From positions 1-64,000 of the forward strand of contig CAMWFQ010000013.1 in NCBI GenBank assembly GCA_947173495.1: a stretch of DNA of 64,000 bases. Direction: 5' to 3'. This document shows, piece by piece, positions 7,526-16,358 of the stretch. This DNA is from an uncultured Lachnospiraceae bacterium. Lineage in GTDB: Bacteria; Bacillota; Clostridia; Lachnospirales; Lachnospiraceae. Both the position numbers and the translations under genes were made by a program. Numbering within the stretch: the stretch's first letter is position 1; every line of letters begins with the position of its first letter. The notes under the pieces are model-generated. The model did not search any database. It saw only the letters and a list, made by a program, of their open reading frames with translations, and was not told where the DNA came from.

Positions 7526-8432
7526 CCCCCGTTACCCGTTTGAAGTAATCTTCCAGGCTCTCTTCGCAGGTATGGGCTTCCGATACTTCCAGCCCGCTTT
7601 CCACGAAGGCGGTGACGATTCTGCCTGTGGGCAGCTCCATATTATGGAGCCTCAGATTATGGTCATCCTGTATGGAAAAAGCAGTTTCGTGGAAATCACA
7701 CTCCAGAATTCTGGCCGCCTGGGCCGTATCTGAAAGAATGAAATGAATGTGACGGTGGCTTTTCTGTTCCAGCTGCAAAAGGCTCTCCTCCTCCAGCAGA
7801 ACGCCATGATCAATGATCCCGATATCATCAGCCAGCAGAGAAATTTCCGAAAGAATGTGGCTGGAGATCAGGATCGTTTTTCCGCTTTCATCGCAGAGCT
7901 GCCGGATAAAGGTACGTACCTCTGCGATTCCGATAGGATCCAGTCCGTTGATGGGTTCATCCAGAATCAAAAGTTCCGGATCGTGCATAACTGCCAGTGC
8001 GATGGCCAGCCGCTGCTTCATACCCAGAGAATACTGAGAAAACAGCTTTTTGTCCCCATAGGGAAGGGATACCAGTTCCAGTGCATCCCGGATGGCATTG
8101 CGGCCCGGAACACCCCGCAGGGTGGCAAAAATACGCAGGTTTTCCGTGCCTGTTAAGTTGGGATAAAAGCCCGGGGACTCGATCAGGGATCCGATACGGG
8201 GCAAGAGCTTTTTTTCGTTGCCGTGCAGAGGCTTTCCCCAGATCCGGATGTCGCCGGATGTGGGAGCCGTCAGCCCCAGAAGCATTTTCATGGTGGTGGT
8301 TTTTCCGGCTCCGTTTCTGCCCAACAGGCCATAGATCCGTCCTTTCTGTACATGGATATTCAGCCCGGCGACACTTTTCTGGGAACCATACTTTTTGGTC
8401 AGATTTTTCGTTTCAATGATATAGGGACTCAT
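7509..8432 (-). CDS. ABC transporter ATPase, CprA/LanF-type
   Basis: A 307-residue nucleotide-binding subunit. The start at 8432 follows AGGAGG; an upstream extension in frame lacks a site. Motifs: Walker A GRNGAGKTT, a Q-loop region in SLIESPGFYPNLT, signature YSLGMKQRLAIA, Walker B LLILDEPINGLDP and switch His in SSHILSE. The SLGMKQR signature and ESPGFYPNLT segment are typical of bacitracin/lantibiotic-resistance ATPases. The C-terminal about 90 residues form the usual extra domain of this class. Confidence 0.9.
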   Translation of the reverse strand: MSPYIIETKNLTKKYGSQKSVAGLNIHVQKGRIYGLLGRNGAGKTTTMKMLLGLTAPTSGDIRIWGKPLHGNEKKLLPRIGSLIESPGFYPNLTGTENLRIFATLRGVPGRNAIRDALELVSLPYGDKKLFSQYSLGMKQRLAIALAVMHDPELLILDEPINGLDPIGIAEVRTFIRQLCDESGKTILISSHILSEISLLADDIGIIDHGVLLEEESLLQLEQKSHRHIHFILSDTAQAARILECDFHETAFSIQDDHNLRLHNMELPTGRIVTAFVESGLEVSEAHTCEESLEDYFKRVTGGEGIA

Positions 8433-8511
8433 ATTTAAACCTCCTTTTGTATGGTATCTTATCACGCCCATCTTGCAGAAACCTTGCCGGAACCTTGCAA
8501 AAACCTTGCAT

Positions 8512-9432
8512 TTACTCCAGAGGAAAAAACAGGGTAAAGACCGTGCCTTTTTGCGGAGTACTTTCAGCGGTTATTCTGCCGTTCATTTTTTCTGTCAACT
8601 GATGAGCAATGGATAATCCCAGACCGCTGCCTTTCCCGGAACGACCCTTGTCACATTTGTAGAGACGCTCGAAAATATGCTTCAGATCTTCCTTTTCAAT
8701 TCCGACCCCGTTGTCAGCCAGAAGAAGCTTCAGATAATGCTGCTGGGAGGATAAGGTAAGGGTGATCCTGTCGGCATGGCTGTGGGCGACGATATTTTGT
8801 ATGAGGTTATTCAGGATCCGCATGTAGCTGTCCGGATCCAGCATTGCCCGGAGAGGCTTTTGAGGAATCTCAATTTCATAGGCGATCTGTGTTTCCTCTA
8901 ATATGGGAATCCAGCCGATCAGGATGTTTCTGGTCAGCTCCCCGGCTTCAACGGTATGAATATTCAGGGTAAACTCATTGGAGTTCAATTTGAACCAGTC
9001 AAAAAGGATATCGATGTATTCTTTCAGATCGTGGGCTTTTCTGCGGGAGATTTCCATATAATTGTCACGGTCTTCTCCGGTTACGGCCCTTCTGTGCACG
9101 GCATCCAGATACCCGATCAGGGTGGTGAGAGGGGTACGCACGTCGTGGGAAAGGCTTGTCATCAGCTGTCGATTGGTCTCCTCCATGCGGCGGCAGCCGG
9201 CCAGCTTTTTTTCATAGGAGATTACAATATCGTTGATCTGATAGGCAAGAGGAGCGGTAAGCTCGCCGCAGGCGGACAAAATGCGCCGGTTCCCGTTTCC
9301 GCTCCGGACATCGGCCAGAGCCTCGCACATGTCGGCCAGCTGCTTTTTAACATGCCGGATTAAAAGAAGAGAAGTGATGAGAAAAGCCGCCGAGAGAGCC
9401 AGCGGCAGGATCAGGAACAGTTTCGGATACAA
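8512..9432 (-). CDS. Sensor histidine kinase, short intramembrane type
   Basis: A 306-residue kinase. The start codon is TTG at 9432, placed by a strong GGGAGGTG site. Only one N-terminal transmembrane helix (about residues 5-25) is seen, with no extracellular sensor domain. A HAMP-like linker follows, then the H-box SLSHDVRTPL with His96, N-box RILNNLIQN, and G-boxes DNGVGIEKED and GKGSGLGLSIA. Kinases of this build usually sense through the partner ABC transporter or the membrane. It is separated by three bases from the regulator gene upstream and pairs with it. Confidence 0.88.
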   Translation of the reverse strand: MYPKLFLILPLALSAAFLITSLLLIRHVKKQLADMCEALADVRSGNGNRRILSACGELTAPLAYQINDIVISYEKKLAGCRRMEETNRQLMTSLSHDVRTPLTTLIGYLDAVHRRAVTGEDRDNYMEISRRKAHDLKEYIDILFDWFKLNSNEFTLNIHTVEAGELTRNILIGWIPILEETQIAYEIEIPQKPLRAMLDPDSYMRILNNLIQNIVAHSHADRITLTLSSQQHYLKLLLADNGVGIEKEDLKHIFERLYKCDKGRSGKGSGLGLSIAHQLTEKMNGRITAESTPQKGTVFTLFFPLE

Positions 9433-9435
9433 TGT

Positions 9436-10128
9436 TTACACCTCCCTGTTAAAACGATAGCCGATGCCCTTGACTGTCTGGATATATCTGGGATTGCCGG
9501 GATCGGTCTCAAGTTTTTTGCGCAGCCGGCTGATAATGGCCATAATGTTGCTGTCATCATAGAAATATTCCTCCCCCCAGACAGCTTCATAGATCTGCTG
9601 CTTGGTCAGAATTCTCCCCTGATTCTCGGCGCAGTACAAAAGCAGATCAAATTCCTTGGGAGGAAGCGCAAAGGTTTCCTCTCCGGCAGTGACCAGGCGG
9701 CTGCCGGGATCGATGGTAAGGCCATCAAAGGAGAGAGCCTTCGTCCGGCCCTCCTGCCGGTTAAAGCGGGTATAGCGCCTGATCAGAGAAAGGATACGGG
9801 CGATCAGCTCATCCATATCAAAGGGCTTGGTCAGGTAATCATCCGCCCCGGCCCGAAGACCGCGGACTTTTGAGATGCTGTCGTCTTTGGAGGTGAACAT
9901 CAGAACAGGCAGACTGCTTTCCGCCCGGATCTGCTCCAGGGTCTCGAAGCCATCCATACCGGGCATCATCACGTCCAGTATGACAAGCTGGTATTCGTTT
10001 GCCCTTAATTTGTTCAGACCGTCGCTGCCGCGGCAGCAGCAGTCCGCATCAATATTTTCCGTCAGGATGCTCTGACGGATCAAAGCGCACAATTCTTTGT
10101 CGTCGTCTATGATCAGAATCTTATTCAT
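9436..10128 (-). CDS. OmpR-family response regulator
   Basis: A 230-residue regulator. The start at 10128 follows AAAGGA. The receiver domain has acidic cluster Asp8-Asp9-Asp10, phosphoacceptor Asp52 in VILDVMMPG, Thr in LMFTSKDD and Lys in LTKPFD. The C-terminal winged-helix domain ends with the typical YIQTVKGIGYRF. It is the first gene of the operon and most likely controls the operon itself in response to a cell-envelope peptide antibiotic. Confidence 0.93.
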   Translation of the reverse strand: MNKILIIDDDKELCALIRQSILTENIDADCCCRGSDGLNKLRANEYQLVILDVMMPGMDGFETLEQIRAESSLPVLMFTSKDDSISKVRGLRAGADDYLTKPFDMDELIARILSLIRRYTRFNRQEGRTKALSFDGLTIDPGSRLVTAGEETFALPPKEFDLLLYCAENQGRILTKQQIYEAVWGEEYFYDDSNIMAIISRLRKKLETDPGNPRYIQTVKGIGYRFNREV

Positions 10129-10640
10129 GGAAATATCCTTTCTGTATTCGTGGTATAAGCACTGCAAACGGAATATTTATCTGCCGCTTATGATAAGAGT
10201 AGTGTGGGAGCTCCCTTTTTGGAAAAATACGGATGAAAAGCAAAAAATAACCGCATTTCCCCGGTTAAAAGGGACTGCGGCATCTGGATTCCTGCGGGAG
10301 AAATTAATCTGAATTTTACCCACACTTCAGTATTCAGTATATAATAAAAATAAATACAAGTCTATACTTTTTTTGAAAAATGTTTTAAATTAAACAGGTC
10401 AGAGATTACTATTCATAGATTGGACAGAGTGTAGCCCGGACAGGTGTAAATTTCTGCGTCGTCCCGCTTTCGCTCGATAAAAAGCGTAGCAGTGCTAAAC
10501 TCGAAAATACCTCGTTAAGCACTGACGCTTTTTAACGGACTCCTTCCGAAAATTACACCTGTCCGGGTTGCAGTTTTGGCAAGCCGATGAAAAGTAACAG
10601 ATCAAGTTACAGCGGAAAGTTGAAAGAAAGGAGATGGGAC
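10129..10640. other. Divergent intergenic region between the regulator operon and helicase gene
   Basis: This 512-bp region must hold both divergent promoters. The AT-rich block at 10315-10400 is the best candidate for promoter DNA. It also holds the long nested palindrome described separately. No gene is seen. Confidence 0.4.
10435..10567. repeat. Long nested palindrome (about 133 bp)
   Basis: The outer arms CCCGGACAGGTGTAA (from 10435) and TTACACCTGTCCGGG (ending 10567) are perfect. An inner pair, AAAAAGCGT...AGTGCT (10479-10496) and AGCACTGACGCTTTTT (about 10518-10533), forms a second stem. It lies between divergent genes, so it is not a shared terminator. No target duplication was found next to the arms. 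Confidence 0.75.
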
Positions 10641-13600
10641 ATGACAGAGCGGGAAGAAAGGCTGGCGGAAGCCCCCCAGAGGGAAACTTCCTTCCGGGAA
10701 GAGGAGGAGCATCTGAAAAGGACGCTGGAGGTGGTTCACAGAAATGTGGAGGCTTACGGCAGAGAAGTGAGTAAAATGAAAGCGGATATCGATGAGATGC
10801 TGGAGCATTATCATGATAATGACATGGAAGTTCTCACGATCCTGAATAATACCATCACGCTGCATGATCATATGAAGCGGGCGCTGGCCAGAAACGAAAA
10901 GGCCAGAAGCAAGCCCTATTTTGGCCGGATCGTATTCTGGGACAAAGCCTTTGGGAAAGAGGAATCCATCTATATCGGCAAAGGGGGAATTGCGGAGGAT
11001 ACCACCCATCAGATCGTGACGGACTGGCGGGCGCCGGTGGCAAATGCTTATTATGAGAGTTCGCTGGGAGAATGCAGTTATCCCTCGCCGGAGGGAGGGT
11101 TCATTGAGATCGACCTGAGACTGAAGAGGACCTATGAAATCGAGGAGGGGAAGCTCTGTGATTTTTATGATACGGAGGTAATCGCCAACGATGATCTGCT
11201 GACCAGATATCTGGCGAAGAATAAGCAGGCAGTGCTGGGAGAGATCATAGCAACCATTCAGAAGGAACAGAATGACATTATCAGAAAGTCCCCCTATCAC
11301 AATATCATCGTGCAGGGCGTGGCCGGATCGGGTAAGACGACGGTTGCCATGCACCGGATCTCCTTTATTCTGTATAATTATCAGGAACGGTTTAAACCCG
11401 AGGACTTTTATATTGTGGGCAGTAACCGTATTCTGCTGAACTATATCACAGGCGTGCTTCCGGATCTGGATGTATACGGTGTCAGACAGATGACCATGGA
11501 GCAGCTTTTCGTGCGGCTTCTGTATGAGGACTGGGATGACAAAAGGTACAGGATCCGGGAAGCAGGACAAATGAGCTCCGGTGAAAGTGTCAAGGGAACG
11601 CTCAGATGGTTCCGTGATCTGGAACGTTACTGCAACATTCTGGAATGGAGGACAATCTCCAGAGAATCAATCTATCTGGACCGAAGGCAGTTTGTAGAAG
11701 GAATACAGGATGGCAAAGCGGGTGTCTTTGACCAGAGAGGGCAGAGAGAGGCGGGACCGAAGGACCTGGTCTGCCTGCTTTCCCAGGAGGCGATAGAGGA
11801 TTATATCCGCCAGAATCCGGCGGTTTCCATACAAAGTAAGATTAATATGCTTAATGAGCGGCTGCTGGTTAAAATGAAGGATGAATTTCTGGGAAAAAAT
11901 GTGTCTTACACAGAAAGCGAGAGAAAGGCCATTCTGAAAGCTTATCGGGGAGGCTTCGGAAGCAGAATATGGAAGAAGTCCATTTTTGAGATGTATCGGG
12001 ATTTCCTTGAAAAACAGAATCGAAGGATGCATGACGACGGAATTTCAGAAGAAAAAGGATCCGCAGATAAAATCCCGGAGCATAAAGGATACGGGACGAA
12101 GATCCCCATGACAGAATTTGACGTGTATGATCTGGCAGCTCTTGCTTATCTTTATAAGCGGGTAAAAGAAACAGAAGTGATCAGCGAGGCGCATCATGTG
12201 GTCATTGACGAGGCCCAGGATTTTGGTATGATGGCGTACAGCGTACTGAAATTCTGTATCAAAGACTGTACTTATACCATTATGGGGGATGTTTCCCAGA
12301 ACATCCATTTCGGCTATGGCTTAAATGACTGGGAGGAGCTGAAGGAGCTGATCCTGTCGGGGGAGAGGGACAGCTTTGGAGTACTGAAAAAGAGTTATCG
12401 GAATACAGTGGAAATCTCTGAGTTTGCCACCCATATTCTGCATCATGGCCGGTTTTCGGTTTATCCGGTAGAGCCGATCATCCGTCATGGGGATCCGGTG
12501 CGCCTCCTGGAGATTCCGGGAAGAGAGGCATTGCTGCAAAAAGCGGCCGGGATATGCAGAAGCTGGCAGGAAAAAGGGCTGGAGACCATTGCAGTGGTCT
12601 GCCGGGGGAGGAAAGATGCGGAAACAGCGGCAAAGGAGCTGGGCAGATATATGGAGGTGATGGAGAGCGATCTGGAGAAAGCGGTTTTTGGGAACGGGAT
12701 TATGGTACTTCCCGTGGAATACACCAAGGGGCTGGAATTCGATGCGGTTCTGATCCTGGATCCCACAAGGGAGGAATATCCTGTGGATGACGGACATGCA
12801 AAGCTTCTGTATGTGGCGGCAACCCGGGCGCTTCATGAATTGTGCGTGCTGCATGAGGGGAACCTGACAGGGTTGATTGCAGATCCTCTACCCGAAGAAA
12901 AGGGAGAAAGCAGCCGGGTGTCTGGAGAAGAGGAGCCTGCAGAGCTGTTGCCGCCGAAGAAGGCAGTGGCAGAGCAGCCGAAGCAGCCGTCACAGAAGGA
13001 GGCGGTGGCAGAGCAGTCGAAGCAGCCGCTGCAGAAGAAGGCGGTGACAGAGCAGCCGAAGCAGCCGTCACAGAAGAAGGCGGTGGCAGAGCAGCCGAAG
13101 CAGCCGTCACAGAAGAAGGCAGTGGCAGAGCAGCCGAAGCAGCTACTGCAGGAGAAGACAGCGGCAGAATGGCGGCAGCCGAAAGTCCGGCAGCAGATGC
13201 GGGAAGAAGACGTGCAGGAAGGGAAGGACATCATAGAGCCACGGGCCTCCGTCCCTGCCGGAAGGAAAAAGATATCCCTCCTTCAGGTACAGAATAAGAA
13301 GAAAGAGGAACAGGATCCGGGGAGCGATAAAATCAGTTACGGTTATCTCACGGACAGGTGCCGGAACATTGGTGACAACAGCCTGAAAAAGACAAAACCG
13401 CCGGCAAAACCGGTCAGAGAAAATCCTGGATTTGCCTTCGGGGATATGCCGGCAACGGAAACGCTCCGCCCTGCCGGGCATGGAAAAATCGATCTGTCTG
13501 TGCGCTGGGTAATGCGGGAGCCAGATGGACTGTATCTGCAGAGCCGGTATGGCGTACTTCGCCTGAGCCCTGTAAGCAGCAATATCATCAGGGTTACGTT

Positions 13601-14180
13601 TGCAAAGGAGCAGGAAGCTCTGGCAGAGGTTCATCCCCGGATTGCACTCCGGGGGACGGAAAGAATGTGGATGTACAGGGAAAGCGGAGGAAATCCCGAG
13701 CTGACTACAGATGACCTCTGTCTGCAGGCAGACCGTGCAAGCGGCGCCCTCCGCTATATGACCAGAGATAAAAAACTGCTTCTTTCGGAGCGGGGAAAAG
13801 AAAGCCGCCAGCTGGAAGCCGGTCAGGGAAAGGGAGGAAAAGCATGGGTATTTTTTGACTGGCAGAAGGGTGAAAAGCTTTACGGAATGGGGATCCGGGA
13901 AACCGGCGGACTGCCGCTTCGCGGGTCGGCACGGTATATTTCTCATGGAAGCGGTGAAAAGGATCTGCCCTTTCTTATTTCCGACAGAGGTTATGGAATT
14001 CTCGTGGCAACAGAAGACGAGGCTGTCTGCTGTGATATTCCGGCCTACGGATCCTATCTTATGACACAGGGACAGCCCCGGATCGATTATTACTTCATTT
14101 CGGGAAAGAGGCAGGGCGATATCATGGAAGCATATGCACGGCTGTGTATATGCGCCGATGTACAGTCCCCGGAGGGATGA
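10641..14180 (+). CDS. HelD-like superfamily 1 helicase fused to a truncated GH31 N-terminal domain
   Basis: A 1179-residue protein. The start at 10641 follows AAAGGAG. Residues about 1-745 are HelD-like: an N-terminal coiled coil, Walker A VAGSGKTT near 226-231, Walker B VIDEAQDFG near 522-526, motif IV KSYRNTVEI, motif V EYTKGLEFDAVLI near 690, and motif VI YVAATRALHEL near 725. HelD releases stalled RNA polymerase from DNA. Residues about 746-930 are a charged linker with five 13-residue repeats of the type KKAVAEQPKQPSQ. Residues about 945-1179 match the beta-sandwich that precedes the barrel in GH31 glycosidases: IIRVTF, GEKLYGMG, FLISDRGYGILV, DYYFI and IMEAYARLC. The reading frame then breaks and stops, so no GH31 catalytic barrel is present. 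The helicase should be active; the glycosidase part cannot be. Confidence 0.8.
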   Translation: MTEREERLAEAPQRETSFREEEEHLKRTLEVVHRNVEAYGREVSKMKADIDEMLEHYHDNDMEVLTILNNTITLHDHMKRALARNEKARSKPYFGRIVFWDKAFGKEESIYIGKGGIAEDTTHQIVTDWRAPVANAYYESSLGECSYPSPEGGFIEIDLRLKRTYEIEEGKLCDFYDTEVIANDDLLTRYLAKNKQAVLGEIIATIQKEQNDIIRKSPYHNIIVQGVAGSGKTTVAMHRISFILYNYQERFKPEDFYIVGSNRILLNYITGVLPDLDVYGVRQMTMEQLFVRLLYEDWDDKRYRIREAGQMSSGESVKGTLRWFRDLERYCNILEWRTISRESIYLDRRQFVEGIQDGKAGVFDQRGQREAGPKDLVCLLSQEAIEDYIRQNPAVSIQSKINMLNERLLVKMKDEFLGKNVSYTESERKAILKAYRGGFGSRIWKKSIFEMYRDFLEKQNRRMHDDGISEEKGSADKIPEHKGYGTKIPMTEFDVYDLAALAYLYKRVKETEVISEAHHVVIDEAQDFGMMAYSVLKFCIKDCTYTIMGDVSQNIHFGYGLNDWEELKELILSGERDSFGVLKKSYRNTVEISEFATHILHHGRFSVYPVEPIIRHGDPVRLLEIPGREALLQKAAGICRSWQEKGLETIAVVCRGRKDAETAAKELGRYMEVMESDLEKAVFGNGIMVLPVEYTKGLEFDAVLILDPTREEYPVDDGHAKLLYVAATRALHELCVLHEGNLTGLIADPLPEEKGESSRVSGEEEPAELLPPKKAVAEQPKQPSQKEAVAEQSKQPLQKKAVTEQPKQPSQKKAVAEQPKQPSQKKAVAEQPKQLLQEKTAAEWRQPKVRQQMREEDVQEGKDIIEPRASVPAGRKKISLLQVQNKKKEEQDPGSDKISYGYLTDRCRNIGDNSLKKTKPPAKPVRENPGFAFGDMPATETLRPAGHGKIDLSVRWVMREPDGLYLQSRYGVLRLSPVSSNIIRVTFAKEQEALAEVHPRIALRGTERMWMYRESGGNPELTTDDLCLQADRASGALRYMTRDKKLLLSERGKESRQLEAGQGKGGKAWVFFDWQKGEKLYGMGIRETGGLPLRGSARYISHGSGEKDLPFLISDRGYGILVATEDEAVCCDIPAYGSYLMTQGQPRIDYYFISGKRQGDIMEAYARLCICADVQSPEG
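12955..13146 (+). repeat. 39-bp tandem repeats in the helicase linker
   Basis: About five copies of a 39-nt unit encoding KKAVAEQPKQPSQ and close variants (the second has EAVAEQSKQPLQ). In frame, so repeat-number change would only lengthen the linker. Confidence 0.85.
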
Positions 14181-14186
14181 TGAAAG

Positions 14187-14292
14187 TCAAAGCCCCCGCA
14201 GCAAGCTGTGGAGGCTTTGCCATCGCGGTAGTCGCCATATAACAGAAAGCAGACTTTCTGTTGTCATGAATGGACATGCAGGCATGTCCGTT
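14187..14292 (+). other. Three consecutive hairpins after the helicase-GH31 gene
   Basis: AAAGCC...GCAGC/GCTGT...GGCTTT (from about 14190), AACAGAAAG/CTTTCTGTT (about 14238-14261), and a perfect GGACATGC/GCATGTCC (about 14271-14289). The second hairpin and the following TCATGAAT resemble the second hairpin of the element at 18264. The region may be terminator plus element debris. Confidence 0.5.
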
Positions 14293-14343
14293 TGGCTCGT
14301 TGTGCGCGGGAAAAAAGTTCGATATGCAGAAAGAAGGGACAAC

Positions 14344-14781
14344 ATGAATATTGTAATAAGAGAAATTAAAAGTAAAGATTATAAGTTTGTAGCAATACTC
14401 TGGCGTGATGTGATTGGAGCTTTGTCGGTAACTGATAAAATGGTAACTGAAACTTGTGAAAAAATGAAAGACGATAACCGTTATGAAACATATGTTGCTG
14501 ATGTGGACGGCAAGATTGTCGGATTTGTTACAACTGTTGAAACTTTAGCGATGGATCAGGCAAATGGATACATTAAGGTAAATGGGCTTGCTGTTTTGCC
14601 TGAGTTTCAGCACCATGGTATCGGAAAAATGTTGATGGAACGTGTTGAGAAACTGGCACATGAGCGAAAAATTTCGCTGATTGGCCTTGCATCAGGTGTT
14701 CAACGGAGGGGCGCGCATGAATTTTATGAACATTTAGGCTATCAAAAATTATCGTTCTGGTTTCGCAAAGGAATGCAGTAA
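14344..14781 (+). CDS. GNAT-family N-acetyltransferase
   Basis: A 145-residue acetyltransferase. The start at 14344 follows AGAAGGG; an in-frame extension to 14134 crosses hairpins and is rejected. The acetyl-CoA loop is visible as VLPEFQHHGIGKMLMERVE (the Q/R-x-x-G-x-G/A motif), preceded by the conserved beta-strand VNGLAV. The C-terminal EFYEHLGYQ is the usual GNAT end. The substrate is unknown. Codon use is clearly more AT-rich than the flanking helicase and SPFH genes, which suggests separate acquisition. Confidence 0.88.
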   Translation: MNIVIREIKSKDYKFVAILWRDVIGALSVTDKMVTETCEKMKDDNRYETYVADVDGKIVGFVTTVETLAMDQANGYIKVNGLAVLPEFQHHGIGKMLMERVEKLAHERKISLIGLASGVQRRGAHEFYEHLGYQKLSFWFRKGMQ

Positions 14782-14963
14782 GAACACATTTCCGGAAAAG
14801 GAATAAATTGTAGAAAATAATCTGAAAATCGGATGCTCGTTTCATCTGAAGAACAACAGAATTGACAGATTCCTGTTTCGTTTTTCTAAAAAGGTTTTTA
14901 CGCTTTCGATCTGATTCCCTTCCTGTTCGTAGAAAAATCTCCCAATCATTACAGCAGTGTTTA

Positions 14964-14992
14964 TTGTCATTTCTTATTCCATGTATTATAAT
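14964..14992 (+). promoter_or_regulatory. Sigma-A-type promoter of the SPFH operon
   Basis: -35 TTGTCA (14964-14969), 17-bp spacer, -10 TATAAT (14987-14992). About 80 bp upstream of the SPFH start. Confidence 0.75.
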
Positions 14993-15072
14993 GTGAATGA
15001 CCGCGGATTGTGGAGAATGCTGTCGGCAGAGGACGGAAATCGCGGCAGACTAATACAGAGGGGGAAAGAGTC

Positions 15073-16350
15073 ATGCCTGTTATGAATGTAATCAAGAATG
15101 ACGCTTATGGCAATATGCTGTGCGCCAAGATTCCCTGCGAGGATTTTAACATCGGATCGCAGCTGATTGTGGCAGAGTATGAAGAAGCGTTATTTGTGAA
15201 GGACGGTGTCATAGAGGAAATCTTCGGGCCGGGGAAATATACCCTGACCACAGAGAATTATCCGTTTCTGACAAAGCTGGTGTCAAAGCTCCTGACAGGC
15301 GGAGTGAGTGCATACAGCTGCAAGGTATATTATATCAACAAGTCTCACCATCTGGAGCTGAAATGGGGGACACCCATGCCCATCCGGTGTATTGATCCGG
15401 TATGGGGAATAGAGGCGCATGTCCAGGGACGCGGAGCCTATTCGGTGGTGGTAAAGGATGGAAAGAAATTCTTCATTAAAATGGTGGGCGCCAATGAGGC
15501 GGCTGCGGAATCAGATATTATCAAGCAGTTTAAGACAGCCTTTCTTCAGAATATCACAGACCAGCTTTTTGAATACCTGAACGGGGCGGAGTCGGAGATC
15601 ATCGTCACCTGCAACCGCAAGAATGCGCTGGCAAAGACGCTGGCTCCTATCCTGAACGATGTGCTGGATGAATATGGGCTGGAGCTGGTTAACTTCTATA
15701 TTGAGAATCTGGAGATCCCGGAGCATGACGATTCCATGAAACGGATCCGTGAGATGCGTATCCAGCGGCAGGAGCGGCAGTTTGCCCGTGAGCAGAGCAT
15801 GGCTGATCAGAGAGTGGAATTCGGGATGCGGCAGGAGGGCGCAGTGGCTGACCGGTTTGTGTCAGGACAGAAGGCACAGTCCGATTATGAGCGGATGAAG
15901 ATCCGGGATCAGGACGGAAACAACGGCTGGGCAAGGCAGGAAGCCGCCGAAATTATGAAAACTATGGCCAATAATCCGGATGGAAGCAGCAACCTTATGG
16001 CGGAGATCGGTATGGGCCTTGGAATGGGACGTGCCATCGGGAACGCGGCGGAGGATATGTTTGCCAATCTGAACGCGCCGGGGGGAGCGGGAAATCAAAA
16101 GACGCTGATCTGTCCCGCCTGCAATGCTGTCAATCCGGAGGGTACTAAATTCTGCGGAAACTGTGGGGAACCGCTGGCCAGGAAGGTCAATACCTGTACC
16201 AACTGCGGGGCGGAAGTCCCGGCAGGGATGAAGTTTTGCGGAAACTGCGGAACACCTGTAGCGCCTGTGATCAGGCATTGTACCAACTGTGGGGCGGAGA
16301 TTCCGGCGGGAATGAAGTTCTGTGGAAACTGTGGAACGAAGGCAGAGTAG
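15073..16350 (+). CDS. SPFH (band 7) protein of the YdjI/virion-core-like type with three zinc ribbons
   Basis: A 425-residue protein. The start at 15073 follows GGGGGAAAGAG. The N-terminal two thirds is an SPFH domain of the YdjI type (KYTLTTENYPFL, LKWGTPMPIRC, GRGAYSVVVKDG). An Arg/Gln/Glu-rich helix carrying the IRIQ(R/Q)QE-like assembly segment follows. The C terminus has three zinc ribbons in tandem (CPACNAV...CGNCG, CTNCGAEV...CGNCG, CTNCGAEI...CGNCG). SPFH proteins oligomerise on membranes; the Bacillus YdjI relative acts with PspA-like membrane stress proteins. Here it leads a four-gene rightward operon. Confidence 0.85.
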   Translation: MPVMNVIKNDAYGNMLCAKIPCEDFNIGSQLIVAEYEEALFVKDGVIEEIFGPGKYTLTTENYPFLTKLVSKLLTGGVSAYSCKVYYINKSHHLELKWGTPMPIRCIDPVWGIEAHVQGRGAYSVVVKDGKKFFIKMVGANEAAAESDIIKQFKTAFLQNITDQLFEYLNGAESEIIVTCNRKNALAKTLAPILNDVLDEYGLELVNFYIENLEIPEHDDSMKRIREMRIQRQERQFAREQSMADQRVEFGMRQEGAVADRFVSGQKAQSDYERMKIRDQDGNNGWARQEAAEIMKTMANNPDGSSNLMAEIGMGLGMGRAIGNAAEDMFANLNAPGGAGNQKTLICPACNAVNPEGTKFCGNCGEPLARKVNTCTNCGAEVPAGMKFCGNCGTPVAPVIRHCTNCGAEIPAGMKFCGNCGTKAE

Positions 16351-16358
16351 GAGGGAAG

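Noticed and set aside
12700-13234. Minus-strand frames with Cys/Ser/Ala-rich repeats
   Set aside because: They are antisense shadows of the 39-bp linker repeats in the helicase gene.
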